From: JAJPHY01 sp040754475
GTDB taxonomy: Bacteria; Actinomycetota; UBA4738; HRBIN12
Direction of reading: 5' to 3'
NCBI GenBank assembly: GCA_040754475.1
Contig: JBFMCN010000090.1
Coordinates: 1 to 15,582 of the forward strand
Length of the DNA: 15,582 bases
Shown: positions 1 to 5,687 of the stretch, one piece after another
How positions within the stretch are numbered: position 1 is the stretch's first letter
Layout: each line of letters starts with the position of its first letter
The notes under the pieces: generated by a model
Told to the model about the DNA's origin: nothing
The model's input: only the letters and a program-made list of their open reading frames with translations
Database searches by the model: none
Made by a program: the position numbers and the translations under genes

Positions 1-1150
1 AGACCTGCTGGAACTCGGCGAGCTGTGTCTTCGCCGTACCCGTCATGCCGGCGAGCTTCTCGTACATCTTGAAGTAGTTCTGGATCGTGATCGTCGCAAG
101 GGTCTGGTTCTCCTCCTTGATCCGGACGCCCTCCTTCGCCTCGATGGCCTGATGTAGGCCCTCGGAGTAGCGTCGGCCCTCGAGGACGCGGCCGGTGAAC
201 TCGTCGACGATCTTCACCTCGCCGTTCGTGACGATGTACTCAACGTCGCGGTGGTACAGCTCCTTTGCCCGCAAGGCGTTCTGGAGGTGGTGCACGAGCG
301 GCGTGTGGACGTGCTCATAGAGGTTGTCGATCCCGAGAGCCTCTTCCACCTTCGAGACACCGGACTCGGTGACGGCGATCGTCTTCTTCGCCTCGTCGAC
401 CTCGTAGTCGGCTTCCTTGCGAAGGCGGGGCGCCAGGCGCGCGAACGTCTGGTACCACTTCGCCGAATCCGCCACCATGCCGCTGATGATCAGCGGGGTT
501 CTGGCTTCGTCGATCAGAATCGAGTCCACCTCGTCGACGATGGCGAAGTGGTGTCCGCGCTGCACCATCTCGTCCAGCCGCATCGCCATGTTGTCGCGCA
601 GGTAGTCGAACCCGAACTCGTTGTTCGTGCCGTACGTGATGTCGGCCGCGTACGCGGGCCGTCGTTCGGCCGGGCTCATCTGCGCTTGGATGAGGCCCAC
701 GGTTGCCCCGAGCATCCGGAAGATGGGCCCCATCCACTCGGAGTCGCGCTTGGCCAGGTAGTCGTTGACCGTAACGAGATGCACGCCCTTGCCCTCCAGC
801 GAGTTGAGGTAGGAGGGCATGGTCGACACGAGGGTCTTGCCTTCGCCGGTCTTCATCTCGGCGATCTTCCCGTCGTGGAGGACGATCGCCCCCATGACCT
901 GCACATCGAAGTGGCGTTGACCTATCGAACGCCGAGCCGCCTCTCGGACGCAGGCGAAAGCCTCGGGCAGCAGGTCGTCAAGGGCCTCTCCCTCGCCCAG
1001 CCGCGTGCGGAACTCCAGGCTCTTGCCGCGCAGCTCGCTGTCGGAGAGCCTCTCGATCTCCGGCTCGAGGTCGTTGACGAGGCCGGCGAGCTGCTCGAGG
1101 CGCTTGCGCTTGCGCCCTTCTCCGAACTCACCGAGCTTCTCGATGACCAA
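1..1150 (-). CDS. secA: Preprotein translocase ATPase SecA (N-terminal part, runs off window)
   Basis: Motor ATPase of the Sec pathway; it binds SecYEG at the inner face of the membrane and pushes unfolded preproteins through. Reading the minus strand from 1150 gives 383 uninterrupted residues. They show the N-terminal helix (MVIEKLGEFGEGRKRKRLEQ), Walker A MKTGEGKT at about residues 99-106, TYGTNNEFGFDYLRDNM at about 172-188, Walker B/DEAD-type IVDEVDSILIDEARTPLIISG at about 204-224 (quoted in part: VDEVDS), the preprotein cross-linking region, and KLAGMTGTAKT at about 365-375. Family members are about 830-950 residues, so more than half is missing beyond base 1. The start is TTG at 1150, preceded by the purine run GGAAAGAGG; no in-frame ATG fits the family N-terminus. 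It lies 108 bp after the response regulator gene. Which SecA paralogue this is (SecA1 or SecA2) cannot be proved, but the synteny with hpf and comF favours the housekeeping one. Confidence 0.97.
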   Translation of the reverse strand, partial: MVIEKLGEFGEGRKRKRLEQLAGLVNDLEPEIERLSDSELRGKSLEFRTRLGEGEALDDLLPEAFACVREAARRSIGQRHFDVQVMGAIVLHDGKIAEMKTGEGKTLVSTMPSYLNSLEGKGVHLVTVNDYLAKRDSEWMGPIFRMLGATVGLIQAQMSPAERRPAYAADITYGTNNEFGFDYLRDNMAMRLDEMVQRGHHFAIVDEVDSILIDEARTPLIISGMVADSAKWYQTFARLAPRLRKEADYEVDEAKKTIAVTESGVSKVEEALGIDNLYEHVHTPLVHHLQNALRAKELYHRDVEYIVTNGEVKIVDEFTGRVLEGRRYSEGLHQAIEAKEGVRIKEENQTLATITIQNYFKMYEKLAGMTGTAKTQLAEFQQV

Positions 1151-1185
1151 GAGGTCCTCTTTCCGGGGAGGGGGGTCGAGGCTCG

Positions 1186-1191
1186 ATTCTA
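1186..1191 (-). promoter_or_regulatory. Possible -10 element for secA
   Basis: The minus strand reads TAGAAT, one mismatch from TATAAT, about 36 bp before the secA TTG. No good -35 hexamer is visible at 16-18 bp. The same 108-bp gap also holds a 7-bp inverted repeat (CTCGAGG at 1223-1229 with CCTCGAG at 1240-1246) enclosing CGAGGGCCCTCG. This could end or process the upstream transcript. Weak evidence; secA may instead be read from the hpf operon. Confidence 0.3.
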
Positions 1192-1258
1192 CCGAAGGGG
1201 TTCGCAGACGCTGCCCAGTGCACTCGAGGGCCCTCGGCTCCTCGAGTCGTTCGAATCG

Positions 1259-1963
1259 TCAAGTGATCTCGAGGAGCTTCTCGCGGACCGCGTACACGAC
1301 CGCCTCCATCCGCGAGTGGAGGTGGAGCTTCTCGAGGATGTTGCGGATGTGGTTCTTGACGGTGTTCTCGGAGATGAAGAGCTGCTTCGCGATGTCGCGG
1401 TTGTTCATGCCCTTGGCGACCAGCCTGAGCACCTCCATCTCCCGATCGGTGAGGCGAGGCACGGGCACCTGGGGCCGCTCGCCCGAGACTTTGCTCATCG
1501 CCGCGAACTCGTTCAGGAGCTTCGAGGCCATGGAGGGGGAGATCCGTGACTGCCCGGCCCACACCGACCGGATCGCGTCGGCAACCTCCTCGATCGGGAT
1601 CTCCTTCAGCAGGTAGCCGGAGGCTCCCGCCTTGATCGCCTCATAGAGGTCAGCCTCCTCATCGGAGATGGTGAGCATGAGGATCTTCACATGCGGCAGG
1701 AGCTCCTTGATCTGGCCCGTGGCCTCGATGCCCGAGCGCTTCGGCATGCGGACGTCCATGAGGATTACGTCCGGCATGAGCTCCTGCGCCTTCCCGACGG
1801 CCTCGGCCCCGTCGGAGGCTTCTCCGACGAGCTCGAGATCCTGCTCCTGCTCCAGAACCATCTGCAGGCCGCGCCGGAACAGCGCGTGGTCGTCGGCCAC
1901 CATCACACGAAGCCTGTCGGGCTTCTCGGCCTCGTCTGCTTTGTCCTTGCCCTTCTTGCTCAC
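1259..1963 (-). CDS. NarL/FixJ-type two-component response regulator
   Basis: Transcription factor of the NarL/LuxR-HTH response regulator class, 234 residues from the GTG at 1963. The receiver domain (about 18-135) has the acidic pair D24-D25, phospho-acceptor D70 in ILMDVRMP, T98 in LMLT and K120 in GYLLKE. The LuxR-type DNA-binding domain (about 169-232) reads LTDREMEVLRLVAKG then ENTVKNHIRNILEKL, the expected recognition helix. I chose the GTG because a G-rich stretch (GGGGGG) lies just upstream and the preceding in-frame residues are Arg-rich and not family-like. A short Lys-rich leader (SKKGKDKADEAEK) precedes the receiver. It starts 31 bp after hpf, so it is probably cotranscribed with it. 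No histidine kinase is in the window, so it is an orphan here and its signal is unknown. Confidence 0.95.
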   Translation of the reverse strand: MSKKGKDKADEAEKPDRLRVMVADDHALFRRGLQMVLEQEQDLELVGEASDGAEAVGKAQELMPDVILMDVRMPKRSGIEATGQIKELLPHVKILMLTISDEEADLYEAIKAGASGYLLKEIPIEEVADAIRSVWAGQSRISPSMASKLLNEFAAMSKVSGERPQVPVPRLTDREMEVLRLVAKGMNNRDIAKQLFISENTVKNHIRNILEKLHLHSRMEAVVYAVREKLLEIT

Positions 1964-1994
1964 TTGCCCCCCGGTCCGCCGAAGCCGGCCCCAT

Positions 1995-2363
1995 TCACTC
2001 GGCCGGCCGTGCGGCCTCCTTCGTCGCCTGTCCGGATTGTAGTCGACCCGCCCCCGCAACCAGCTTCGTTCGACGTTTCGTGTTGTGGTCTCTGAGCTGG
2101 CGCTCGAGCTTCTCCGCGACCGCGTCGAGCGCCGAGTCGACGTCCCTGCCCTGGGCGTGGGCTCGGAACACCTTCCGAGGGGTCTCGAAAGCAGCCTCGA
2201 CGCGCTTGATCCCCCCGAGCCGCGGGTTCTTCTCCGATATCACCTCGACCTGCACCCGGGTGACCCTCGGCTCCATCCGCTCGAGGCGCGCGAGCTTCCG
2301 CTCGGCTGCATTTCGCACTCGCTCGGTGACCCGGGTACCACGTGCCTTCAGAACCAGATCCAT
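1995..2363 (-). CDS. hpf: Ribosome hibernation promoting factor, short form (HPF/RaiA)
   Basis: A 122-residue protein of the HPF/RaiA (sigma-54 modulation, S30AE) family, which binds the 30S decoding channel and silences ribosomes in stress or stationary phase. The beta-alpha-beta core covers about 1-95: MDLVLKARGTRVTERVRNAA, then RVTRVQVEVISEKNP, VEAAFETPRKVFRAHAQGRD and ALDAVAEKLERQLRDHN. The remaining 27 residues are a basic, low-complexity tail. The C-terminal dimerisation domain of long HPF (family length about 180-230) is absent, and the stop is clean. The start ATG at 2363 has a very strong ribosome binding site (GGGGAAGGAAG). Upstream lies a structured leader and a 22-bp tandem duplication, so control at the RNA level is likely. 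The response regulator and secA follow. Confidence 0.9.
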   Translation of the reverse strand: MDLVLKARGTRVTERVRNAAERKLARLERMEPRVTRVQVEVISEKNPRLGGIKRVEAAFETPRKVFRAHAQGRDVDSALDAVAEKLERQLRDHNTKRRTKLVAGAGRLQSGQATKEAARPAE

Positions 2364-2378
2364 CCGGCTTCCTTCCCC

Positions 2379-2422
2379 TCTGGTGAGAATCGTTGCGTCG
2401 TCTGGTGAGAATCGTTGCGTCG
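2379..2422 (-). repeat. Perfect 22-bp tandem direct repeat in the hpf leader
   Basis: Two identical 22-bp units, 2379-2400 and 2401-2422, abut exactly; on the minus strand each begins CGACGCAACG and ends CTCACCAGA. The second copy touches the hpf ribosome binding site. The CGACGC of the first unit (2417-2422) can pair with GCGTCG on the same strand (2432-2437) to make a 6-bp hairpin. The second unit carries the same CGACGC (2395-2400), so two mutually exclusive pairings exist. This may be a recent slippage duplication or a functional repeat. Confidence 0.9.
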
Positions 2423-2460
2423 TGGGTCCCTCGACGCGGGAGTGGGGCCCACGCCCGGCT

Positions 2461-2683
2461 GACCTGGTCTTTGACCCCACACTCGCCTGCCGAGGGGTTC
2501 GCCACCCATAGGGTGACTTAGCTCCTTCTCCCGGCGAGGTCTCCCCCGCCGAGGCAGGGCTTACATCTAAGCCGCACCATGCTCGACGACCAAGGGTCGC
2601 CTTACGTGGGTCGTTTCGCCTGCGGCTGGCATCGACTATCGAGGGAACCTCCCCCGGGCAACCACAGACCCGGACGTGAGCCC
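2461..2683 (-). ncRNA. Structured leader RNA upstream of hpf; candidate raiA-motif RNA
   Basis: The minus-strand transcript folds into a chain of perfect helices: CCGGG/CCCGG (2669-2673 with 2654-2658), CGACC-CTT-GGTCG (2587-2599), GGCTTA-GATG-TAAGCC (2558-2573), CGGCGGGG-GAGA-CCTCGCCG with a GNRA-type loop (2532-2551), CACCC-TAT-GGGTG (2503-2515) and GGTC-AAA-GACC (2466-2476). A long-range helix CCTGCC (2553-2558) with GGCAGG (2486-2491) closes a multibranch loop around two of these hairpins. Base 2558 is shared between that helix and the GGCTTA stem, so the two cannot both be complete. The raiA motif is a known conserved RNA of Actinobacteria and Firmicutes that commonly lies 5' of raiA/hpf genes; place, size and complexity match here. 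I cannot recall its consensus base by base, so the assignment rests on context plus visible structure. Ends are approximate; the 5' end is set from the TATACT element. Confidence 0.6.
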
Positions 2684-3369
2684 GAGCCGAGTATAGCGGG
2701 CGGTGGTGGTGCCGAGGCCGCCCTGGCTGCCGTGACCAGCGCGACCTTGCCTGCGCCAGCTTCGAGCAGCACACGCGCACAGGCGGCGGCGGTGCTCCCT
2801 GTGGTCAGCACGTCGTCCACGAGGAGAACCAGCGGCGGCGCTGTCCCCTCTTGTCGGAACGCTCCGCCCATCCTCGCCCGTCGCTCGGCGCCCGACCGAC
2901 GCGCCTGCGGGGACGTGTCGCCGGCACGCGACAGGAGCCGGACGGCGGGCCTGTCCAGGCGTCTGGCCACCACGAGGGCCAGCGCTCGGGCTTGATCGAA
3001 ACCTCGGTCCGACAGCCTTCGTCTCGAGAGCGGTACCCAGGTGACGGCGTCGGGACGCTCCTCCACGACGGAAGCCATCGCTTCGCCGAGCGCCGCAGCG
3101 ACGGCCTTCCATCCCGCGAACTTGAGCCGGTGGATCGCGGATCGCATCGGCCCGGTGAACAGGAATGGTGCCCGCGCCTGCGAGAGCTCACCGGGCGGGC
3201 ACTCTCGGCACGTCGCAAGGCGACGCTCGGAGGGCAGCCCGCAGCGCTCGCACCATGGGGCGGAGAGCGGCACGAGGGTCAGTCTGCAGCCATCGCAGAA
3301 CGGCCAGGGACCTCTGCCGCACCCAGCGCAGCTCCTCGGGAAGATCACGTCCAGCACGGGGCCGAGCAC
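2602..3369 (-). CDS. comF: ComF family phosphoribosyltransferase-like protein
   Basis: ComF-type protein (255 residues), related to proteins needed for DNA uptake in competent bacteria; in many non-competent actinobacteria the exact role is unknown. The N-terminus carries eight cysteines as four CxxC-type pairs (C14/C17, C25/C28, C40/C43, C54/C57), consistent with two zinc-binding knuckles. A phosphoribosyltransferase fold follows, with LKFAGWK near 83-88, VPLSRRRLSDRGFDQA near 112-127 and the PRPP loop VLLVDDVLTTGST at 181-193. Similarity to the family ends near LVTAARA (about 217); the last 38 or so codons are Pro/Gly-rich and overlap the promoter and 5' part of the hpf leader RNA. The start ATG at 3369 gives the classic N-terminus (LDVIFPRSCAGCG). 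It begins 40 bp after the preceding gene ends. Confidence 0.93.
   Translation of the reverse strand: MLGPVLDVIFPRSCAGCGRGPWPFCDGCRLTLVPLSAPWCERCGLPSERRLATCRECPPGELSQARAPFLFTGPMRSAIHRLKFAGWKAVAAALGEAMASVVEERPDAVTWVPLSRRRLSDRGFDQARALALVVARRLDRPAVRLLSRAGDTSPQARRSGAERRARMGGAFRQEGTAPPLVLLVDDVLTTGSTAAACARVLLEAGAGKVALVTAARAASAPPPPAILGSGSRPGLWLPGGGSLDSRCQPQAKRPT
2690..2695 (-). promoter_or_regulatory. Likely -10 element for the hpf leader RNA
   Basis: TATACT on the minus strand is a near-perfect -10 hexamer in very GC-rich surroundings. It sits about 7 bp before the inferred 5' end of the structured RNA and 330 bp before the hpf ATG. No convincing -35 is seen at the expected distance. The element lies inside the 3' end of comF. 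Confidence 0.45.
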
Positions 3370-3409
3370 CGGATGACCCTAGCGAGCGCCACCGACAAGG
3401 CCGCTCGCG

Positions 3410-4051
3410 TCAGGGGAGGTGAATGTCGAGCTTGCCCTCCGCGCGGCGGCTGCGACCCCGAAGCTCCATGCGCAGCACCTCATGGGCCCGGAAGAGCGGG
3501 TACGCAACTACCCTGATCCGTCCCGACGCCTCGTCGAACTCGACATCCAGCACCTCGATGCGAGTACCGTCCGCGGACAGGCTCACCGACAATGGCTCAG
3601 GCGGGGTCACCACAAGCCCGATCTTGATCGAGTCGCCGGCGCAGTCCACCTGGTCAATCCGAACCCGGGCCTCCTCGCCGAGCTGCACCTCACGCCTGAC
3701 TCGGACCAGCCCCCGTCGAACGGTCGCGCGAGGCCAGGCGACCGAGAAACGCTTGCCTCCCTCATGCGTGTCCGAGACGCCATCGACCTCCAGATCGCAT
3801 TCGAGTCCGTACCACCCTGGCGCGAAGTCCGAGACCTGCAGTTCGAATGGGACGAACACGTCCTGCTTCGGAGCCACGTCGAGAGTCACGGATGCCATCG
3901 GGATGGAACGGAAGCCGCCACCGACTGCAACGACCCTGGCCTCCCGAAGGATCACCTGGTGGGGATCTCGGTCTTCGCCGCGGATGATGAACGCGCCCTT
4001 GACGGTGGCCGGGAACCGCTCGAAGCGGGCGCGCACGGACACGCAGTTCAT
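3410..4051 (-). CDS. Conserved-looking beta-rich protein of unknown function
   Basis: A 213-residue protein that I do not recognise. It has no signal peptide, no membrane segment and only three cysteines. The sequence alternates short hydrophobic strands with charged turns throughout (for example VTLDVAPKQDVFVPFELQV, GWYGLECDLEVDG, IKIGLVVTPPEPLSVSLSA). This looks like two beta-sandwich units, roughly 1-110 and 111-213. The pattern is loosely reminiscent of arrestin-like or Spo0M-type folds, but I see no diagnostic motif. The start ATG overlaps the stop of the class II aldolase-like gene by 4 bp (ATGA, 4048-4051), so the two are translationally coupled and probably act together. It reads as a real gene: typical actinobacterial codon use, and an opposite strand with no better candidate. 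Confidence 0.8.
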   Translation of the reverse strand: MNCVSVRARFERFPATVKGAFIIRGEDRDPHQVILREARVVAVGGGFRSIPMASVTLDVAPKQDVFVPFELQVSDFAPGWYGLECDLEVDGVSDTHEGGKRFSVAWPRATVRRGLVRVRREVQLGEEARVRIDQVDCAGDSIKIGLVVTPPEPLSVSLSADGTRIEVLDVEFDEASGRIRVVAYPLFRAHEVLRMELRGRSRRAEGKLDIHLP

Positions 4052-4416
4052 GGGCCATCACCACCCGAATGCCTGGCTGACTGGACGATCTGCGAGACCG
4101 CGTCGTGAAGCGACGCCCCGAAGGCGAAGCTCCCGTGCTCCTCCCCCTCCGTCCGGCCCTCCGGCCCCGAGCCAGGTGCGTGGCCGTGCGCAACAGCTCC
4201 CGGACCGCTGGCGCGGTAGATCTCGAGGTGTCGTTCGATGTCCGAGGAGGCCTCCGGGGGCGGCGCGTCCAGCGTCCCTCGGAGGACGTCCGAGTCGGTG
4301 AGGTGCGCGAGGCCGCACCCAGTCCGGGTGATGAACAGCCTGTCCCCGTCCCACGTCGACAAGCTGCCCTCGCCGCCTCTTACCAGCCCGAGCGAGAACA
4401 GGGTCTTGCCGGCCAT
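4048..4416 (-). CDS. Short class II aldolase/adducin-like protein
   Basis: A 122-residue protein matching the N-terminal half of class II (zinc) aldolases and related sugar-phosphate enzymes such as fuculose-1-phosphate aldolase and MtnB. Visible motifs are LVRGGEGSLSTWDGDRLFITRTG (in part GGEGSLS at 14-20), the SSD at 57-59 where fuculose aldolase has SSE with the catalytic Glu, and the metal pair H77-x-H79 in AVAHGHAPG. Full-length family members are about 200-220 residues; the usual third metal histidine region is missing, although the stop is clean. The ATG at 4416 has an AGGAGA ribosome binding site that overlaps the ahcY stop codon. It lies 11 bp after ahcY and overlaps the next gene by ATGA. 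It may be an enzyme with a compact active site or a binding protein derived from an aldolase. Confidence 0.82.
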   Translation of the reverse strand: MAGKTLFSLGLVRGGEGSLSTWDGDRLFITRTGCGLAHLTDSDVLRGTLDAPPPEASSDIERHLEIYRASGPGAVAHGHAPGSGPEGRTEGEEHGSFAFGASLHDAVSQIVQSARHSGGDGP

Positions 4417-4427
4417 TTGGAAGTCTC

Positions 4428-5687
4428 CTAGGTCCCCTGCTCCCACGACCGCAGGTACTCCTCCTGCTCCGGTGTCAAGGTGTCGATCTCGACGCCCATA
4501 GCGCGGAGCTTCAGGCACGCGATCTCCGTGTCGATCTCTGCGGGCACCGGGTACACGCCGGGCGAGAGCGAGCTGCCGGCGCGGACGATCCACTCCACCG
4601 AGAGGGCCTGGTTCGCAAATGACATGTCCATGACCGCCGCCGGATGGCCCTCAGCCGCAGCGAGGTTCACGAGGCGCCCCTCGCCGAGTAGGTGCAGCCT
4701 CCTGCCGTCAGCGAGCCGGTACTCGTCGACATACTCCCGGACCCGGCGCTTCCTGCCCTCGGCGAGCTCGTCGAGCGCCCCCTTGTCGATCTCGACGTCG
4801 AAGTGCCCGGAGTTCGCCAGCACGGCTCCGTCCTTCATGAGCTCCAGGTGCTCGCGGCGGATCACGCCACGGTCGCCCGTCACCGTGACGAACACGTCGC
4901 CGATCCGGGCGGCTTCCCGAAGGGGCATGACGCTGTAGCCATCCATCGCGGCCTCCAGGGCCGGAAGCGGATCGACCTCGGTGACCACGACCTTCGCCCC
5001 CATGCCCCGGGCTCTTGTGGCAACACCTCGGCCGCACATCCCGTAGCCGCACACGACCACGGTTCGTCCGGCGAGGAGAAGGTTCGTCGCCCGCATGATC
5101 GCATCGATGGTCGACTGCCCCGTGCCGAACCGGTTGTCGAAAAGGTGCTTGGTATTCGCATCGTTCACCGACACGATCGGGTACCGAAGCGCGCCGTCGG
5201 CGGCCATCGCGCGCAGCCGGATCACACCCGTCGTCGTCTCCTCCGTGCCCCCGACCACATCGGCCAACTGCTCCTGCCGCTCCTTGTGAAGCAGCGTCAC
5301 GAGATCCGCGCCGTCGTCCATCGTGACGTGAGGCTTGTGGTCGAGGACCGCGTTGATGTGGCGATAGTACGTGTCGCCGTCCTCGCCCTTGATGGCGTAC
5401 ACGGCGATACCGCTCTGCTCACAGAGGGCCGCCGCCACGTCGTCCTGGGTCGAGAGTGGATTCGAGGCGCACAGTGCGACGTCCGCACCTCCGGCCCTCA
5501 GAGTCTCGACCAGGTTGGCCGTCTCGGTCGTCACGTGCAGGCACGCCCCGATGCGGAACCCCTCGAGTGGCCGCTCTCTCTCGAAGCGCTCACGGATCAG
5601 CCCGAGCACACCCATCTCTCCGGCCGCCCACTCGATCCGCTGCCGGCCCGTCTCGGCCAGAAGGAGATCCTTCACGTCGCAGTCCAT
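4428..5687 (-). CDS. ahcY: S-adenosylhomocysteine hydrolase (short form)
   Basis: NAD-dependent hydrolase that splits S-adenosylhomocysteine, the by-product of methyltransferases, into adenosine and homocysteine in the cytosol. The protein has 419 residues. It shows the substrate site (LHVTTETANL around H51, MDDGAD at about 123-128, GGTEETTTG at 146-154, NDANTKHLFDN at 175-185), the NAD fold VVVCGYGMCGRGVA (210-223), NSGHFDVEID (292-301) and GHPAAVMDMSFANQ (347-360). The C-terminus ends in LTPEQEEYLRSWEQGT and lacks the KPDHYRY-type tail of the long bacterial and human enzymes, so it belongs to the archaeal/Thermotoga-like short class. The start ATG at 5687 follows AAGGGAG. It overlaps the end of the purine nucleoside phosphorylase gene by 16 bp, which suggests coupled synthesis of two consecutive nucleoside enzymes. 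Confidence 0.96.
   Translation of the reverse strand: MDCDVKDLLLAETGRQRIEWAAGEMGVLGLIRERFERERPLEGFRIGACLHVTTETANLVETLRAGGADVALCASNPLSTQDDVAAALCEQSGIAVYAIKGEDGDTYYRHINAVLDHKPHVTMDDGADLVTLLHKERQEQLADVVGGTEETTTGVIRLRAMAADGALRYPIVSVNDANTKHLFDNRFGTGQSTIDAIMRATNLLLAGRTVVVCGYGMCGRGVATRARGMGAKVVVTEVDPLPALEAAMDGYSVMPLREAARIGDVFVTVTGDRGVIRREHLELMKDGAVLANSGHFDVEIDKGALDELAEGRKRRVREYVDEYRLADGRRLHLLGEGRLVNLAAAEGHPAAVMDMSFANQALSVEWIVRAGSSLSPGVYPVPAEIDTEIACLKLRAMGVEIDTLTPEQEEYLRSWEQGT

Noticed and set aside
251..1549. A long open frame (432 codons) on the plus strand
   Set aside because: It is antisense to secA and the response regulator, both of which match well-known families residue by residue; the plus frame shows no domain and is a GC-driven shadow.
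2461..2683. tmRNA, SRP RNA, RNase P RNA, c-di-AMP, cobalamin or SAM riboswitch as the identity of the hpf leader
   Set aside because: The signature sequences I know for these classes (for example the SRP GGUCAGGUCCGGAAGGAAGCAG-type core, recalled in part) are not present; the location before hpf favours the raiA motif.
4417..4593. An upstream in-frame extension of the aldolase-like gene to 4593
   Set aside because: The extra codons are the out-of-frame complement of the ahcY 3' end, are Arg-rich, and the ATG at 4416 has a clear AGGAGA site.
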